A DNA stretch of 64,000 bases from assembly GCF_007859315.1 (NCBI RefSeq), contig NZ_VOHA01000001.1, positions 434,001 to 498,000 of the forward strand. The letters run 5' to 3'. Below are positions 54,206 through 62,039 of this stretch, in pieces. The stretch is from Reyranella sp. CPCC 100927 (lineage in GTDB: Bacteria > Pseudomonadota > Alphaproteobacteria > Reyranellales > Reyranellaceae). A program made the position numbers and the translations under genes. Numbering within the stretch: position 1 is the stretch's first letter; the number at the start of each line of letters is the position of its first letter. Under the pieces are notes generated by a model. That model saw only the letters and a list, made by a program, of their open reading frames with translations. It was not told the DNA's origin and did no database searches.

Positions 54206-55313
54206 GGAATCTCCGCGCACTGAAAACCTCGAATTGTTCTGATGGCAGCCGCCCCGCGGCGATCAGCGGCGCCAGCGCCAGCGCATGGTTGGCCGCCAAG
54301 GTCACGCCGCTGTGGCAGGTGGCGACGAAGGCGCCGGGGCAGGTGGCCGAATGGTCGTAGATCGGGAATCCATCCTTGGTCATCACCCGCAACGCCGCCC
54401 AGCTGCGCACGACGTTGAGCCGCGCCAGTTGCGGGAACATGCGCACGGCACGATCGGCGATCATCGAGATCACGCCGGTGCCGACCGTGGGATCGAAGCC
54501 GGCCTCCTCCAGCGAATCGCCCAGCATGACACCGCCCTCGTCGGTCTGGCGCACCGTGACCACGGGATAGTTCAGGAACGGCGCCGCCTTCTCCGTGACG
54601 ACGATCTGGCCGCGCTGCGGCCGCACCGGCACGTCGAGGCCCACCATCGGTCCCAGGCGTGCGTTGCCGTTGCCGGCCGCCAGCACCAGCTTGGCGCTGC
54701 GTACCTCGCCGCCGGCCGAGCGGATGATGAATTCACCGTTGCGATGCTCGATGCCGTCGACCGCGTGGTTGGGCAGGTAGGTGACGCCCAGCTGCTGCAT
54801 GCCCGTGTGCAGGGCGCGGAACAGGCGCAGCGAGTTCACGTGGCCGTCGAGCGGACAGTAGCTGGCGCCGACCACCTCAGGCCCGATCTGCGGCAGCGCC
54901 TGCCGTACGCGCTCGCGGTCCATGATTTCCCAGTCGTAGCGCTGCATGGCCGGCTGGTTGTGCAGGCGCTTCAGCACCTGCTCGCGCTGCTCCAGTTCGC
55001 GCTCGCTGAGCGCCAGATGGAATCCGCCCGGACGCTGGTGCGAAACGTCGATGCCGGTCTGTGTCTGCAGGGCGTCGGCGAAGCCGCCCCAGGCCTCCGA
55101 CGAGCGCACCGTCCAGCCGGCATATTCCGGCATGCCCAGGCCTTTGCTCTGCACCCACACCAGCGCGAAGTTGCCGCGCGAGGCGCGAAACGCGATGTCG
55201 CCTTCATCGAGCACCGCCACGCGCTGCCCGACCTTCGCCAATCCCCATGCGATCGCCGAGCCGACCAGGCCGCCGCCGATGACGGCGACATCAAAGTCGC
55301 GGGCCGTGCTCAT
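54186..55313 (-). CDS. FAD-dependent oxidoreductase, DAO family (opine oxidase subunit B-like)
   Basis: A 375-residue flavoprotein with VAVIGGGLVGSAIAWGLAKVG (from about residue 9) and SRGNFALVWVQSKG as flavin-contact region. The C-terminal NVVRSWAALRVMTKDGFPIYD and CHSGVTLAANHALAL are typical of OoxB/SoxB-like subunits that oxidise N-alkyl amino acids or opines. ATG 55313 has GGAGCGG upstream; the 95 extra codons of the open frame come from a family C repeat. It is first of the three coupled oxidase subunit genes, downstream of the importer on the same strand. Confidence 0.9.
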   Translation of the reverse strand: MSTARDFDVAVIGGGLVGSAIAWGLAKVGQRVAVLDEGDIAFRASRGNFALVWVQSKGLGMPEYAGWTVRSSEAWGGFADALQTQTGIDVSHQRPGGFHLALSERELEQREQVLKRLHNQPAMQRYDWEIMDRERVRQALPQIGPEVVGASYCPLDGHVNSLRLFRALHTGMQQLGVTYLPNHAVDGIEHRNGEFIIRSAGGEVRSAKLVLAAGNGNARLGPMVGLDVPVRPQRGQIVVTEKAAPFLNYPVVTVRQTDEGGVMLGDSLEEAGFDPTVGTGVISMIADRAVRMFPQLARLNVVRSWAALRVMTKDGFPIYDHSATCPGAFVATCHSGVTLAANHALALAPLIAAGRLPSEQFEVFSARRFHVPAAA

Positions 55314-55352
55314 GTCCGCTCCGGTTGCGACGTGGGATAAGACGCTGAAAAG

Positions 55353-55543
55353 TTCACCACAGAGGCACAGAGAACACAGAGAAGCACAGAGATGAATCCC
55401 AGCGCGCTGTAGGCGCGCAGCCGCTTTACTCTGTGTCCCTCTGTGCCCTCTGTGTCTCTGTGGTGAATCTTCCTGCACCGCCCAATGAGCGCCCCGGCGG
55501 ATGATCGGCGCACCGCAAGGTCCTTCGCTGCATTCGGGACGAC
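55353..55543. repeat. Family C hairpin repeat (copy 2) with a single family A-like arm
   Basis: TTCACCACAGAGGCACAGAG at the left and the complementary CTCTGTGTCTCTGTGGTGAA at the right (55353-55467), followed at 55517-55543 by a half element TCCTTCGCTGCATTCGGGAC. The pairing of family C with a family A-like half is the same as at 25964-26152. It fills the gap between a permease and the oxidase genes. Confidence 0.9.
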
Positions 55544-55548
55544 AGCCG

Positions 55549-56358
55549 TCATACGCCCTCCTGTTGCCCGCGGCCGACCAGCAGCCGCTCCAGCCCATAG
55601 ATGCGGTCTAGCACCACCAGGAACACCGTTGTGACCGCAATCACACAGGCCGACACCGATGTCACCAGCGGATCAATGTTGTCCTGGATGTAGAGGAACA
55701 TGCGCACCGGCAGGGTGACGGTGCCCGGCGCGGCGATGAACACCGTCATCGTCACCTCATCGAAGCTCTGGATGAAGGCCAACGCCCAGCCACTGGCCAG
55801 GCCCGGCAGGATCAGCGGCAGGGTGATCCTGCGGAACACGGCGACATTCGTGGCGCCCAGCGACACGGCAGCGTTCTCGACGGCGCGGTCCATGCCAACG
55901 GCCGATGACAGCACCAGGCGCAGGGCGAAGGGGAACACCACCACGATGTGGCTCAGCACCAGCCCGACGAAGGTGCCGCCCAACCCGATCTGCGTGAAGA
56001 AGCGCAGGAAGGCGATGCCCAGCACGACGTGCGGCACCATCAGCGGCGAGAGGAACAACGCCGTCATCGCCTCGCGGCCGCGAAAATCGTGCCGTGCGAT
56101 GGCAAGCGCTGCCGGTACCGAGAAGCCGACCGCGATGGCCGACGACAGCGCCGCCAGCCACACGCTGTTCCAGAACGCCTCGATGAACTCGGGATACTGG
56201 GCGATGGCGCGGAACCAGCGCAGCGAGAAGCGCTCGGTCGGGATCGACAGGAACCCTTCGGGCGTGAAGGCCACGATGCAGACGATCACGATCGGCGCCA
56301 GGACGAAGGCGACGAACAGCGTGTGATAGGCCAGCGCCAGGGGACCGTTGCGGCTCAT
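55549..56358 (-). CDS. ABC transporter permease (PotC-like), second importer
   Basis: A 269-residue permease with an N-terminal helix (10-31) and PotC-type regions: SLRWFRAIAQYPEFIEAFWNS, SLGATNVAVFRRITLPLILPG and FIQSFDEVTMTVFIAAPG. The ATG 56358 start is preferred to the GTG at 56367. It is separated from the PotB-like gene by a family A repeat and followed by the oxidase genes after a family C repeat. It completes the second polyamine-type importer. Confidence 0.92.
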   Translation of the reverse strand: MSRNGPLALAYHTLFVAFVLAPIVIVCIVAFTPEGFLSIPTERFSLRWFRAIAQYPEFIEAFWNSVWLAALSSAIAVGFSVPAALAIARHDFRGREAMTALFLSPLMVPHVVLGIAFLRFFTQIGLGGTFVGLVLSHIVVVFPFALRLVLSSAVGMDRAVENAAVSLGATNVAVFRRITLPLILPGLASGWALAFIQSFDEVTMTVFIAAPGTVTLPVRMFLYIQDNIDPLVTSVSACVIAVTTVFLVVLDRIYGLERLLVGRGQQEGV

Positions 56359-56374
56359 GGGCGGCACTCGAAAG

Positions 56375-56460
56375 TGTCATCCCGAGCGCAGCGAGGGATC
56401 TCCTTGACGTGGCGCACGTGCGCCAGTTCAGGGAGATCCCTCGCTGCGCTCGAGATGACG
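56375..56460. repeat. Dispersed hairpin repeat, family A (copy 9)
   Basis: Outer arms of the family A type enclose the perfect palindrome GGCGCACGTGCGCC. It lies between the two permease genes. Confidence 0.92.
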
Positions 56461-56473
56461 GAAGTGACCGCCC

Positions 56474-57361
56474 TCATTGGAACACCTGCGCGTAGCGGCG
56501 TTCGACCAGGCGGTTGCAGCCGACGATGATCACCACCAGGGCCACCAGCAGCAAGCTCGCGACGGCGGCGCCCAGCGGCCAGTTCAGGGTGTTCAGGAAC
56601 TCGTCGTAAGCCAGGGTCGCGGCCACCTTCAGGCGTCGGCCGCCGATGATCGCGGGCGTGGCAAAAGCACTGGCGGCCAGCGCGAAGACGATGATGCTGC
56701 CCGAGAGAATGCCGGGCATCACCTGCGGCAGCACGATGCGGCGCAGTACCGTGGCGTGCGAGGCACCCAGCGACAGGGCCGCGTTCTCGACCTGCGGATC
56801 GAGCCGCTGCAGGCCCGCCCATACCGACAGCACCATAAACGGCATCAGCACGTGGCTGAGCGCGATCACGACACCGGTCTCGGTGAACATGAAAGGGATC
56901 GGCGCCGTGATCACGCCCAGGTTCAGCAGCGCCTTGTTGATGACGCCGGTCTCGCCGCCGAACAGCAGCGCCCAGCCCAGGGTGCGCGCTACCACCGAGA
57001 TCAGCAGCGGCCCCAGGATCACCAGCAGGAAGATGCCCTTCCAGGGATTGCGCATGCGGTTGAGGATGTAGGCCTCGGGCGCGCCGAACACGGCGGCGAT
57101 CAAGGTGACCAGGACCGAGATGCGCAAGGTGCGCAGGAACATCTCGTGGAAATAGCTGTCGTCGATGATCTCGCGCCAGTTCTTGAGGATGAAGACCGGC
57201 TCGATGCCCTTGTACTGGCCCCAGTCGTGGAACGACAGGATGACGGTCATCGCGATCGGAATCAGCACGACGCCGGCGAACAGCAGCAGCGCCGGTGCGC
57301 TCAGCAGGTAGGGCGCCCATGCGCGTCGCACCGCCGGCGTCGAGGGTGCCGTTACGCTCAT
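56474..57361 (-). CDS. ABC transporter permease (PotB-like), second importer
   Basis: A 295-residue permease beginning MSVTAPSTPAVRRAWAPYLL, with about six membrane helices and the coupling loop LDPQVENAALSLGASHATVLRRIVLPQ. The ATG overlaps the ATPase stop as ATGA. It belongs to the class that imports polyamines and, in rhizobia and agrobacteria, opines. The adjacent opine-oxidase-like genes favour an N-substituted amino acid as cargo; that is inference. Confidence 0.92.
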   Translation of the reverse strand: MSVTAPSTPAVRRAWAPYLLSAPALLLFAGVVLIPIAMTVILSFHDWGQYKGIEPVFILKNWREIIDDSYFHEMFLRTLRISVLVTLIAAVFGAPEAYILNRMRNPWKGIFLLVILGPLLISVVARTLGWALLFGGETGVINKALLNLGVITAPIPFMFTETGVVIALSHVLMPFMVLSVWAGLQRLDPQVENAALSLGASHATVLRRIVLPQVMPGILSGSIIVFALAASAFATPAIIGGRRLKVAATLAYDEFLNTLNWPLGAAVASLLLVALVVIIVGCNRLVERRYAQVFQ

Positions 57362-58413
57362 GATGCTGTCGCCGCGGCCGGATGGATCGCCATGTCCTCG
57401 GTTCGCCAGGTCAGGCGCACTGCGGCGCCTTCGGCCGGCACAGCCTGGCCGGAGTTCTGGCGGATCACCGTGACCAGCCCGCACGGCGTGTCGACCTGGT
57501 AGAGCCAATGGTTGCCCTGGAAGATGCGGGTGCGCACCGTGCCACCGATGCTGCAGGCAGCGGCATCGATGAAGTCGATCTTCTCCGGCCGCACCGAGAT
57601 GCTCACCTGCGCGTCGGTCATATCCGGCACCGGCCAACGGCCATCGCCGATCATCGCGATGGCCGCGCCGGTGTCGTGGTGCACGGCACCGGGCAGCACG
57701 TTGGTCTTGCCCAGGAAGCCCGCGACGAAGGCGCTGGCCGGCTTCTCATAGGCCTCGTGCGGGCGGCCGATCTGTTCGACCTTGCCCTTGTTCATCACCA
57801 CGATGCGATCGGACAGCGCCATGGCCTCGGCCTGGTCGTGCGTCACCAGGATGGTGGTGGTGCCCACCGTGCGCTGGATCTGGCGCAGCTCGATCTGCAT
57901 CTCCTCGCGCAACTTGGCGTCGAGATTGCTGAGCGGCTCGTCGAGCAGCAGGATGCGCGGGCGGATCACGAGCGCGCGCGCCAGCGCCACGCGCTGCTGC
58001 TGGCCGCCCGACATGCGCCGGGGATAGCGATCGGCCAGCGCGCCCAGCCCGACCAGCTCCAGCGTCTGCGCCACGCGCTGATCGCGCTCAGCCTTGGCCA
58101 CGCGCCGCATCTCCAGTCCGAAGGCGACGTTCTCGGCTGCCGTCATGTGCGGAAAGAGCGCGTAGCTCTGGAACACGATGCCCAGCCCGCGCTGGTTGGG
58201 CTGCATGCCCAGCAGGTCGCGGCCTTCCAGGGTGATGGCACCCGAGGTCGGCTCGATAAAGCCCGCGATCATCTGCAGGGTCGTGGTCTTGCCGCAGCCC
58301 GACGGTCCCAGCAGCGACACGAACTCGCCCGGCTCGACCGCCAGATCGAGCGCATCGACCGCGACCTGGTCGCCGAACCGCTTGGTCAGACTTTCAAGAG
58401 CCAGGAAGGGCAT
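57358..58413 (-). CDS. ABC transporter ATP-binding protein (PotA-like), second importer
   Basis: A 351-residue ATPase. Walker A is GPSGCGKTT, the Q-loop lies in FQSYALFPHM, the signature is MSGGQQQR, Walker B is LLLDEPLSNLD and the H-loop is VTHDQAEAM. A TOBE-type domain occupies about 270-345. It is second in the unit after the binding-protein gene, with a family C repeat between, and overlaps the PotB-like start by 4 bases. It is not close enough to the PotA-like protein at 20.4 kb to be a recent duplicate. Confidence 0.94.
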   Translation of the reverse strand: MPFLALESLTKRFGDQVAVDALDLAVEPGEFVSLLGPSGCGKTTTLQMIAGFIEPTSGAITLEGRDLLGMQPNQRGLGIVFQSYALFPHMTAAENVAFGLEMRRVAKAERDQRVAQTLELVGLGALADRYPRRMSGGQQQRVALARALVIRPRILLLDEPLSNLDAKLREEMQIELRQIQRTVGTTTILVTHDQAEAMALSDRIVVMNKGKVEQIGRPHEAYEKPASAFVAGFLGKTNVLPGAVHHDTGAAIAMIGDGRWPVPDMTDAQVSISVRPEKIDFIDAAACSIGGTVRTRIFQGNHWLYQVDTPCGLVTVIRQNSGQAVPAEGAAVRLTWRTEDMAIHPAAATAS

Positions 58414-58435
58414 TCGTACGTTCCGCCGGAAAGAT

Positions 58436-58558
58436 TAACCACAGAGGCACAGAGACGCAGAGGAACACAGAGGAGGAGAATGGCGCGCCCTTGGCGCGCA
58501 GTCTTTTTCTCTCTCTGTGTTCCTCTGTGCCTCTGTGCCTCTGTGTCTCTGTGGTGAA
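58436..58558. repeat. Family C hairpin repeat (copy 3)
   Basis: ACCACAGAGGCACAGAGACG at the left and a complementary run ending CTCTGTGTCTCTGTGGTGAA at the right, around a loop with GGCGCGCCCTTGGCGCGC. It fills the gap between the binding-protein and ATPase genes. Confidence 0.9.
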
Positions 58559-58571
58559 GCCTTCTTCTTTC

Positions 58572-59609
58572 TTACCGCTCGACCTCGCGGTTCCAGCGCT
58601 TGGTCCACGTGTCGCGCTGCTCGTTGATGGTGTCCCAGTCGGCCACCAGCAGCTTGCTGGCGCGCTCGCCGACCGGCGCCATGCGCGCGACGGCGGGATC
58701 GACCTGGGCTTTCTTGTTGACCGGTCCGTAGCCGTATTCCTTGGCGAAGATCTCCTGCAGCCGCGGCTCGACCATCATGGCGATGAAGTCGTGCGCCATC
58801 GGCGACACGGAAGCCTTGGCCACCGGACAAGCCGACGCCAGCAAGGTCACCGTGCCTTCCTTGGGATAGACGAAGTCGACCGGGAAACCGGTCACCGCGA
58901 AGGAGAACACCCGGCCGGTACCCCAGACCGCCAGAACGGCCTGGTTGCTCTGGAACAGCTCGGTCATCTTGCCCGGCGAGGGTTCATAGACCAGCACGTT
59001 GGGATTGACCTGCTCCTTCATCACCTTGAAGCCCGGTTCGATGTTCTTCTCGCCGCCGCCGTTCATGCGCGCGAACATCAAGAGCGTGTGCAGGCCATAG
59101 GTGTTGTTGATCGGCGGGATCACCAGCAGTTTCTTGAATTTGGGATCCTTCAGGTCGTTCCACGAGGTCGGCGCCGCCCAGCCTTTCTCCTGGAACACCT
59201 TGGTGTTGTACATCAGGCCGGTGCCGACCAGGCCGATGCCGATCGCCTTGTTGTCCTTGTACTTGGCCGCATCGTAGATGTCGGCCGCCGGCAGACCCTG
59301 GATCGGCGCGCAGAAACCGAGCTGAATCGCCTGGTACATCGGCCCGTCATCGACGATCGCCACGTCGATCTGCTGGTTGGCCTTCTGCGCCTGCAGTTTG
59401 GCCAGCGTGTCGGTCGAGTTGCCGGCCACATACTCGACTTTCACGCCGTGCTTCTTCTCGAACGCCGGGATGATCTCCTTGCGCATGGTTTGCTCGAAGG
59501 AGCCGCCATAGCCTGCCACGTAGAACGTCTTCTGCTGGGCTGAGGCGGTTGCCGTGACGCCGATCATGGCGATGCCGGCGAGCATCGCGGTGCGAAGGTG
59601 GCTCAACAT
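58572..59609 (-). CDS. ABC transporter substrate-binding protein (PotD/opine type), second importer
   Basis: A 345-residue periplasmic protein with a Sec signal peptide (about 1-24, cleavage after ASA) and the class-typical start KTFYVAGYGGSFEQTMRKEI. Further segments are VAIVDDGPMYQAIQLGFC, SWNDLKDPKFKKLLVIPP and the end VADWDTINEQRDTWTKRWNRE. It is the first gene of the minus-strand importer-oxidase unit and is divergent from a LysR regulator. Binding proteins of this type recognise polyamines, opines such as mannopine, or other amines. Confidence 0.92.
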   Translation of the reverse strand: MLSHLRTAMLAGIAMIGVTATASAQQKTFYVAGYGGSFEQTMRKEIIPAFEKKHGVKVEYVAGNSTDTLAKLQAQKANQQIDVAIVDDGPMYQAIQLGFCAPIQGLPAADIYDAAKYKDNKAIGIGLVGTGLMYNTKVFQEKGWAAPTSWNDLKDPKFKKLLVIPPINNTYGLHTLLMFARMNGGGEKNIEPGFKVMKEQVNPNVLVYEPSPGKMTELFQSNQAVLAVWGTGRVFSFAVTGFPVDFVYPKEGTVTLLASACPVAKASVSPMAHDFIAMMVEPRLQEIFAKEYGYGPVNKKAQVDPAVARMAPVGERASKLLVADWDTINEQRDTWTKRWNREVER

Positions 59610-59742
59610 GAATCGCTCCCTGTCGTTCCTCCGTCCTGCTGAGGAGGATTTCTTGCGTCTAACAAAAAACGGTCACATGCACCGCCGCAGGGCGTCAAAT
59701 TCATTACGGTGGTCAATCTATGACAAAATATTATACTCCAGC

Positions 59743-60648
59743 ATGTCGCTGAACCCGCGCCAGATCGCGGCCTTCCGTGCCCTGATGCTGACCGGCAGCG
59801 CTACCGGCGCGGCCGAGATGATCAACGTCACGCAACCTGCCGTAAGTCGCCTGATCCGCGATCTGCAGGACACGCTGGGGCTGAGGTTGTTCGAACGTCG
59901 CGGCACGCGCCTGATGCCGACCAGTGAAGCCCTGTCGTTGTACGGTGAAGTTGAACGCTCGTTCATTGGCCTCGACCGCATCCAGCAGGCGGCGGCGGAA
60001 CTGCGCACGCGCCGCGCCGGCGTGCTGCGCATTGCCGCCCTGCCGGCGTTGGCCAACGGCTTCCTGCCGCGCTTCACCGGTCGTTTCCTGGCCGACCGCC
60101 CCAAACTCGATCTCGCGCTCTTCGGGCTTGTCTCGCACAGCGTTGTCGACTGGGTGGCCAGCGGCCAGTGCGACCTGGGCTTTGCCGAGGCGTCGATCAA
60201 ACATCCCGCGATCACCAGCGAAGCGATGCCGCGTGCGCGCATGCTGGCTGTTGTTCCTGAAGGTCATCGGCTGGCACGGCGGCGCACGCTGCGGCCGAGC
60301 GATTTCGAGGGCGAAGCCTTTATTTCACTGGGCCATTCCGCCGTGTCGCGCTTTCGCATCGACGCCGTGTTTGCCGACCACGACATCAGCCGTGTCATGC
60401 GCGTCGAGACACCGTTGTCGGAAATTGCCTGTGGTCTGGTCGCATCCGGGGTCGGCTTGTCGATCTGCGATCCATTCACTGCCGGCGAATACGCCACGCG
60501 CGGGGTCGTGTCGCGTCCGTTCGAACCTGCGATCTGGTTCGAGTTCGTCGCGCTCTACTCGACCCAGCGCAGCCCGCCGGCCGTGGCACGGGAATTCATC
60601 GACACGTTTTTGACACACGTCAAAACATTCAGCGGCGATTGCGGCTGA
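59743..60648 (+). CDS. LysR-family transcriptional regulator
   Basis: A 301-residue regulator with the LysR HTH at about 5-62 (RQIAAFRALMLTGSATGAAEMI, VTQPAVSRLIRDLQDTLGLRLFER) and a substrate-binding domain from about residue 92. The end SPPAVAREFIDTFLTHVK is usual. I use ATG 59743, because the longer frame to 59554 crosses the divergent promoter. No good ribosome binding site is visible. It faces the binding-protein gene across 133 bases, so it probably regulates the importer-oxidase unit, with the imported amine as co-inducer. It resembles NocR/OccR-like opine regulators in setting. Confidence 0.92.
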   Translation: MSLNPRQIAAFRALMLTGSATGAAEMINVTQPAVSRLIRDLQDTLGLRLFERRGTRLMPTSEALSLYGEVERSFIGLDRIQQAAAELRTRRAGVLRIAALPALANGFLPRFTGRFLADRPKLDLALFGLVSHSVVDWVASGQCDLGFAEASIKHPAITSEAMPRARMLAVVPEGHRLARRRTLRPSDFEGEAFISLGHSAVSRFRIDAVFADHDISRVMRVETPLSEIACGLVASGVGLSICDPFTAGEYATRGVVSRPFEPAIWFEFVALYSTQRSPPAVAREFIDTFLTHVKTFSGDCG

Positions 60649-60845
60649 CGCCCGATTTTCCAATCGTCCAACTGGCTTCGATCACGGGTGGCCGAAGATC
60701 GAGCCAAGTCATTTCGGTGTCAAGTAATTGCAGGAGCCAGAATCTGGTTGCGCGAACCGGCCGCTTTGAGAGTAGGTTGTCGCCCCATCGAGGGCGACTG
60801 TCGTTGCCGAGAACCCACATAGAACAACAGGGGACTGAGCAAGAA

Positions 60846-61325
60846 ATGGCCGGTGCCATTAACAAGACACGCAAGACGTCCGTTGATCTGCCATTCGATG
60901 CCAGTGTCGGATATCAGGTGCGTATCGCCCACCGCGCGTTTCAGCGCGCGCTGCAGAACAGCATCGAACCCCACGGCATCACGGCGGGCATGTGGTGGTT
61001 CCTGCGCGTATTGTGGGAGGAGGACGGGCTGACGCAGCGACAGCTCAGTCAGCGCGTCGGGATGATGGAAGCCACGACCGTCACGGCACTCAACAACATG
61101 GAAAGAGTCGGTGTCATCCGGCGCGTCCGCAACGCCGAGGATCGGCGCAAGATGAATGTGTTCCTGACCGCGCGCGGTCGCGCCCTGCGCGACGAGCTGC
61201 TGCCGCTTGCCGGTGAGGTGAACACGGTGGCACTGCGCGGGCTGTCGAAGCAGGAAGCGAATCAGCTCCTGACCTTGCTGCGGCGTGTGCGCATGCAGCT
61301 CGAAGCCTCCACCGCCGACGACTGA
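60846..61325 (+). CDS. MarR-family transcriptional regulator
   Basis: A 159-residue winged-helix regulator. The DNA-binding part is LTQRQLSQRVGMMEATTVTALNNMERVGVIRRVRNAEDRRKMNVFLT in outline (about 62-108), with the wing at NAEDRRKMNV. ATG 60846 (MAGAINKTRKTSVDLPFD) begins conserved sequence; the frame is open from 60639 without support. It stands alone between a LysR gene and a convergent cupin gene. A perfect 22-bp inverted repeat lies 72 bases beyond its stop. Targets are unknown. Confidence 0.92.
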   Translation: MAGAINKTRKTSVDLPFDASVGYQVRIAHRAFQRALQNSIEPHGITAGMWWFLRVLWEEDGLTQRQLSQRVGMMEATTVTALNNMERVGVIRRVRNAEDRRKMNVFLTARGRALRDELLPLAGEVNTVALRGLSKQEANQLLTLLRRVRMQLEASTADD

Positions 61326-61396
61326 CGTCGGCGTTTCATTGAGGCCATGCGGGTCGACAGTCGCAACGAAGGCTGGTGCGCGGCCGGTCCGACGCC

Positions 61397-61418
61397 GTAC
61401 CAAACCACTGTTTGGTAC
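61397..61418. promoter_or_regulatory. Perfect inverted repeat between convergent MarR and cupin genes
   Basis: GTACCAAAC-CACT-GTTTGGTAC: nine-base perfect arms with a four-base loop. There is no T-run, so it is not a classic terminator, though it could be a weak or factor-dependent 3' hairpin for either gene. The GTACCAAAC arm has MarR-operator-like symmetry. Confidence 0.5.
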
Positions 61419-61534
61419 GATATCTGTCCAAATTGAACCATTTTCCTTCGGTTTCGAAGGAAGCCGGGTAGAGGCCGTGCGCCTGAAGGCGAGCCCATCT
61501 TGGGCGTGGCATTCGGACGCACGGCGGGACTGGG

Positions 61535-61870
61535 CTATTTGTATTCGACCAGCACCTCGCGGTACGCGGTCTTGCCGATGTTGCGTGCCTTGTGGGTGGC
61601 CGGCACGCGTGCCCCTTTGCCGTTCTCGGACAGAACCTCGAGGAAGCCGTTCTCCAGCTTCAGGGAGAAGATGCCGCCCGTCGGCACGTCGAAGACGCCC
61701 AGGTCGTTGCCGTCCTTGTCGAAGATCTGCAAGGGCGCGCCCGCGATCGCGTACCACATGTAGGCATGCTCGTGGGTATGCATGGGTGTCTCCGCGCCCG
61801 GGGCGAGCTCGAAGTTCCACACGATCACTTTGTCGTTCTCGAAGACTTTTTCTGTTCCGACGCCAGCCAT
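61535..61870 (-). CDS. Small single-domain cupin protein
   Basis: A 111-residue cupin. The metal site motif is PMHTHEHAYMWYAI (His residues at about 30-34), followed by FDVPTGGIFSLKLENG. ATG 61870 is preceded by a strong AGGAGG; the frame to 61906 is not needed. It lies 169 bases after the alcohol dehydrogenase stop on the same strand and may be a separate transcript. Similar proteins are often called cytoplasmic or DUF-type cupins, with isomerase, dioxygenase or ligand-sensor roles; function is open. Confidence 0.85.
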   Translation of the reverse strand: MAGVGTEKVFENDKVIVWNFELAPGAETPMHTHEHAYMWYAIAGAPLQIFDKDGNDLGVFDVPTGGIFSLKLENGFLEVLSENGKGARVPATHKARNIGKTAYREVLVEYK

Positions 61871-62039
61871 GTGCTTCCTCCTCACGTCATGAATTTTGTC
61901 CGCCATGACACATACCCGACTGTCGGCGCCGACCCCGAGGTGGGCGCCGTGGGTATTTCAACAGAGCGTCAGGCTGGTGCAGACGCGTGTCAAATCGCCC
62001 TTTGTGATGGCTGGTACGACGAATACCGATGGATGTTCC

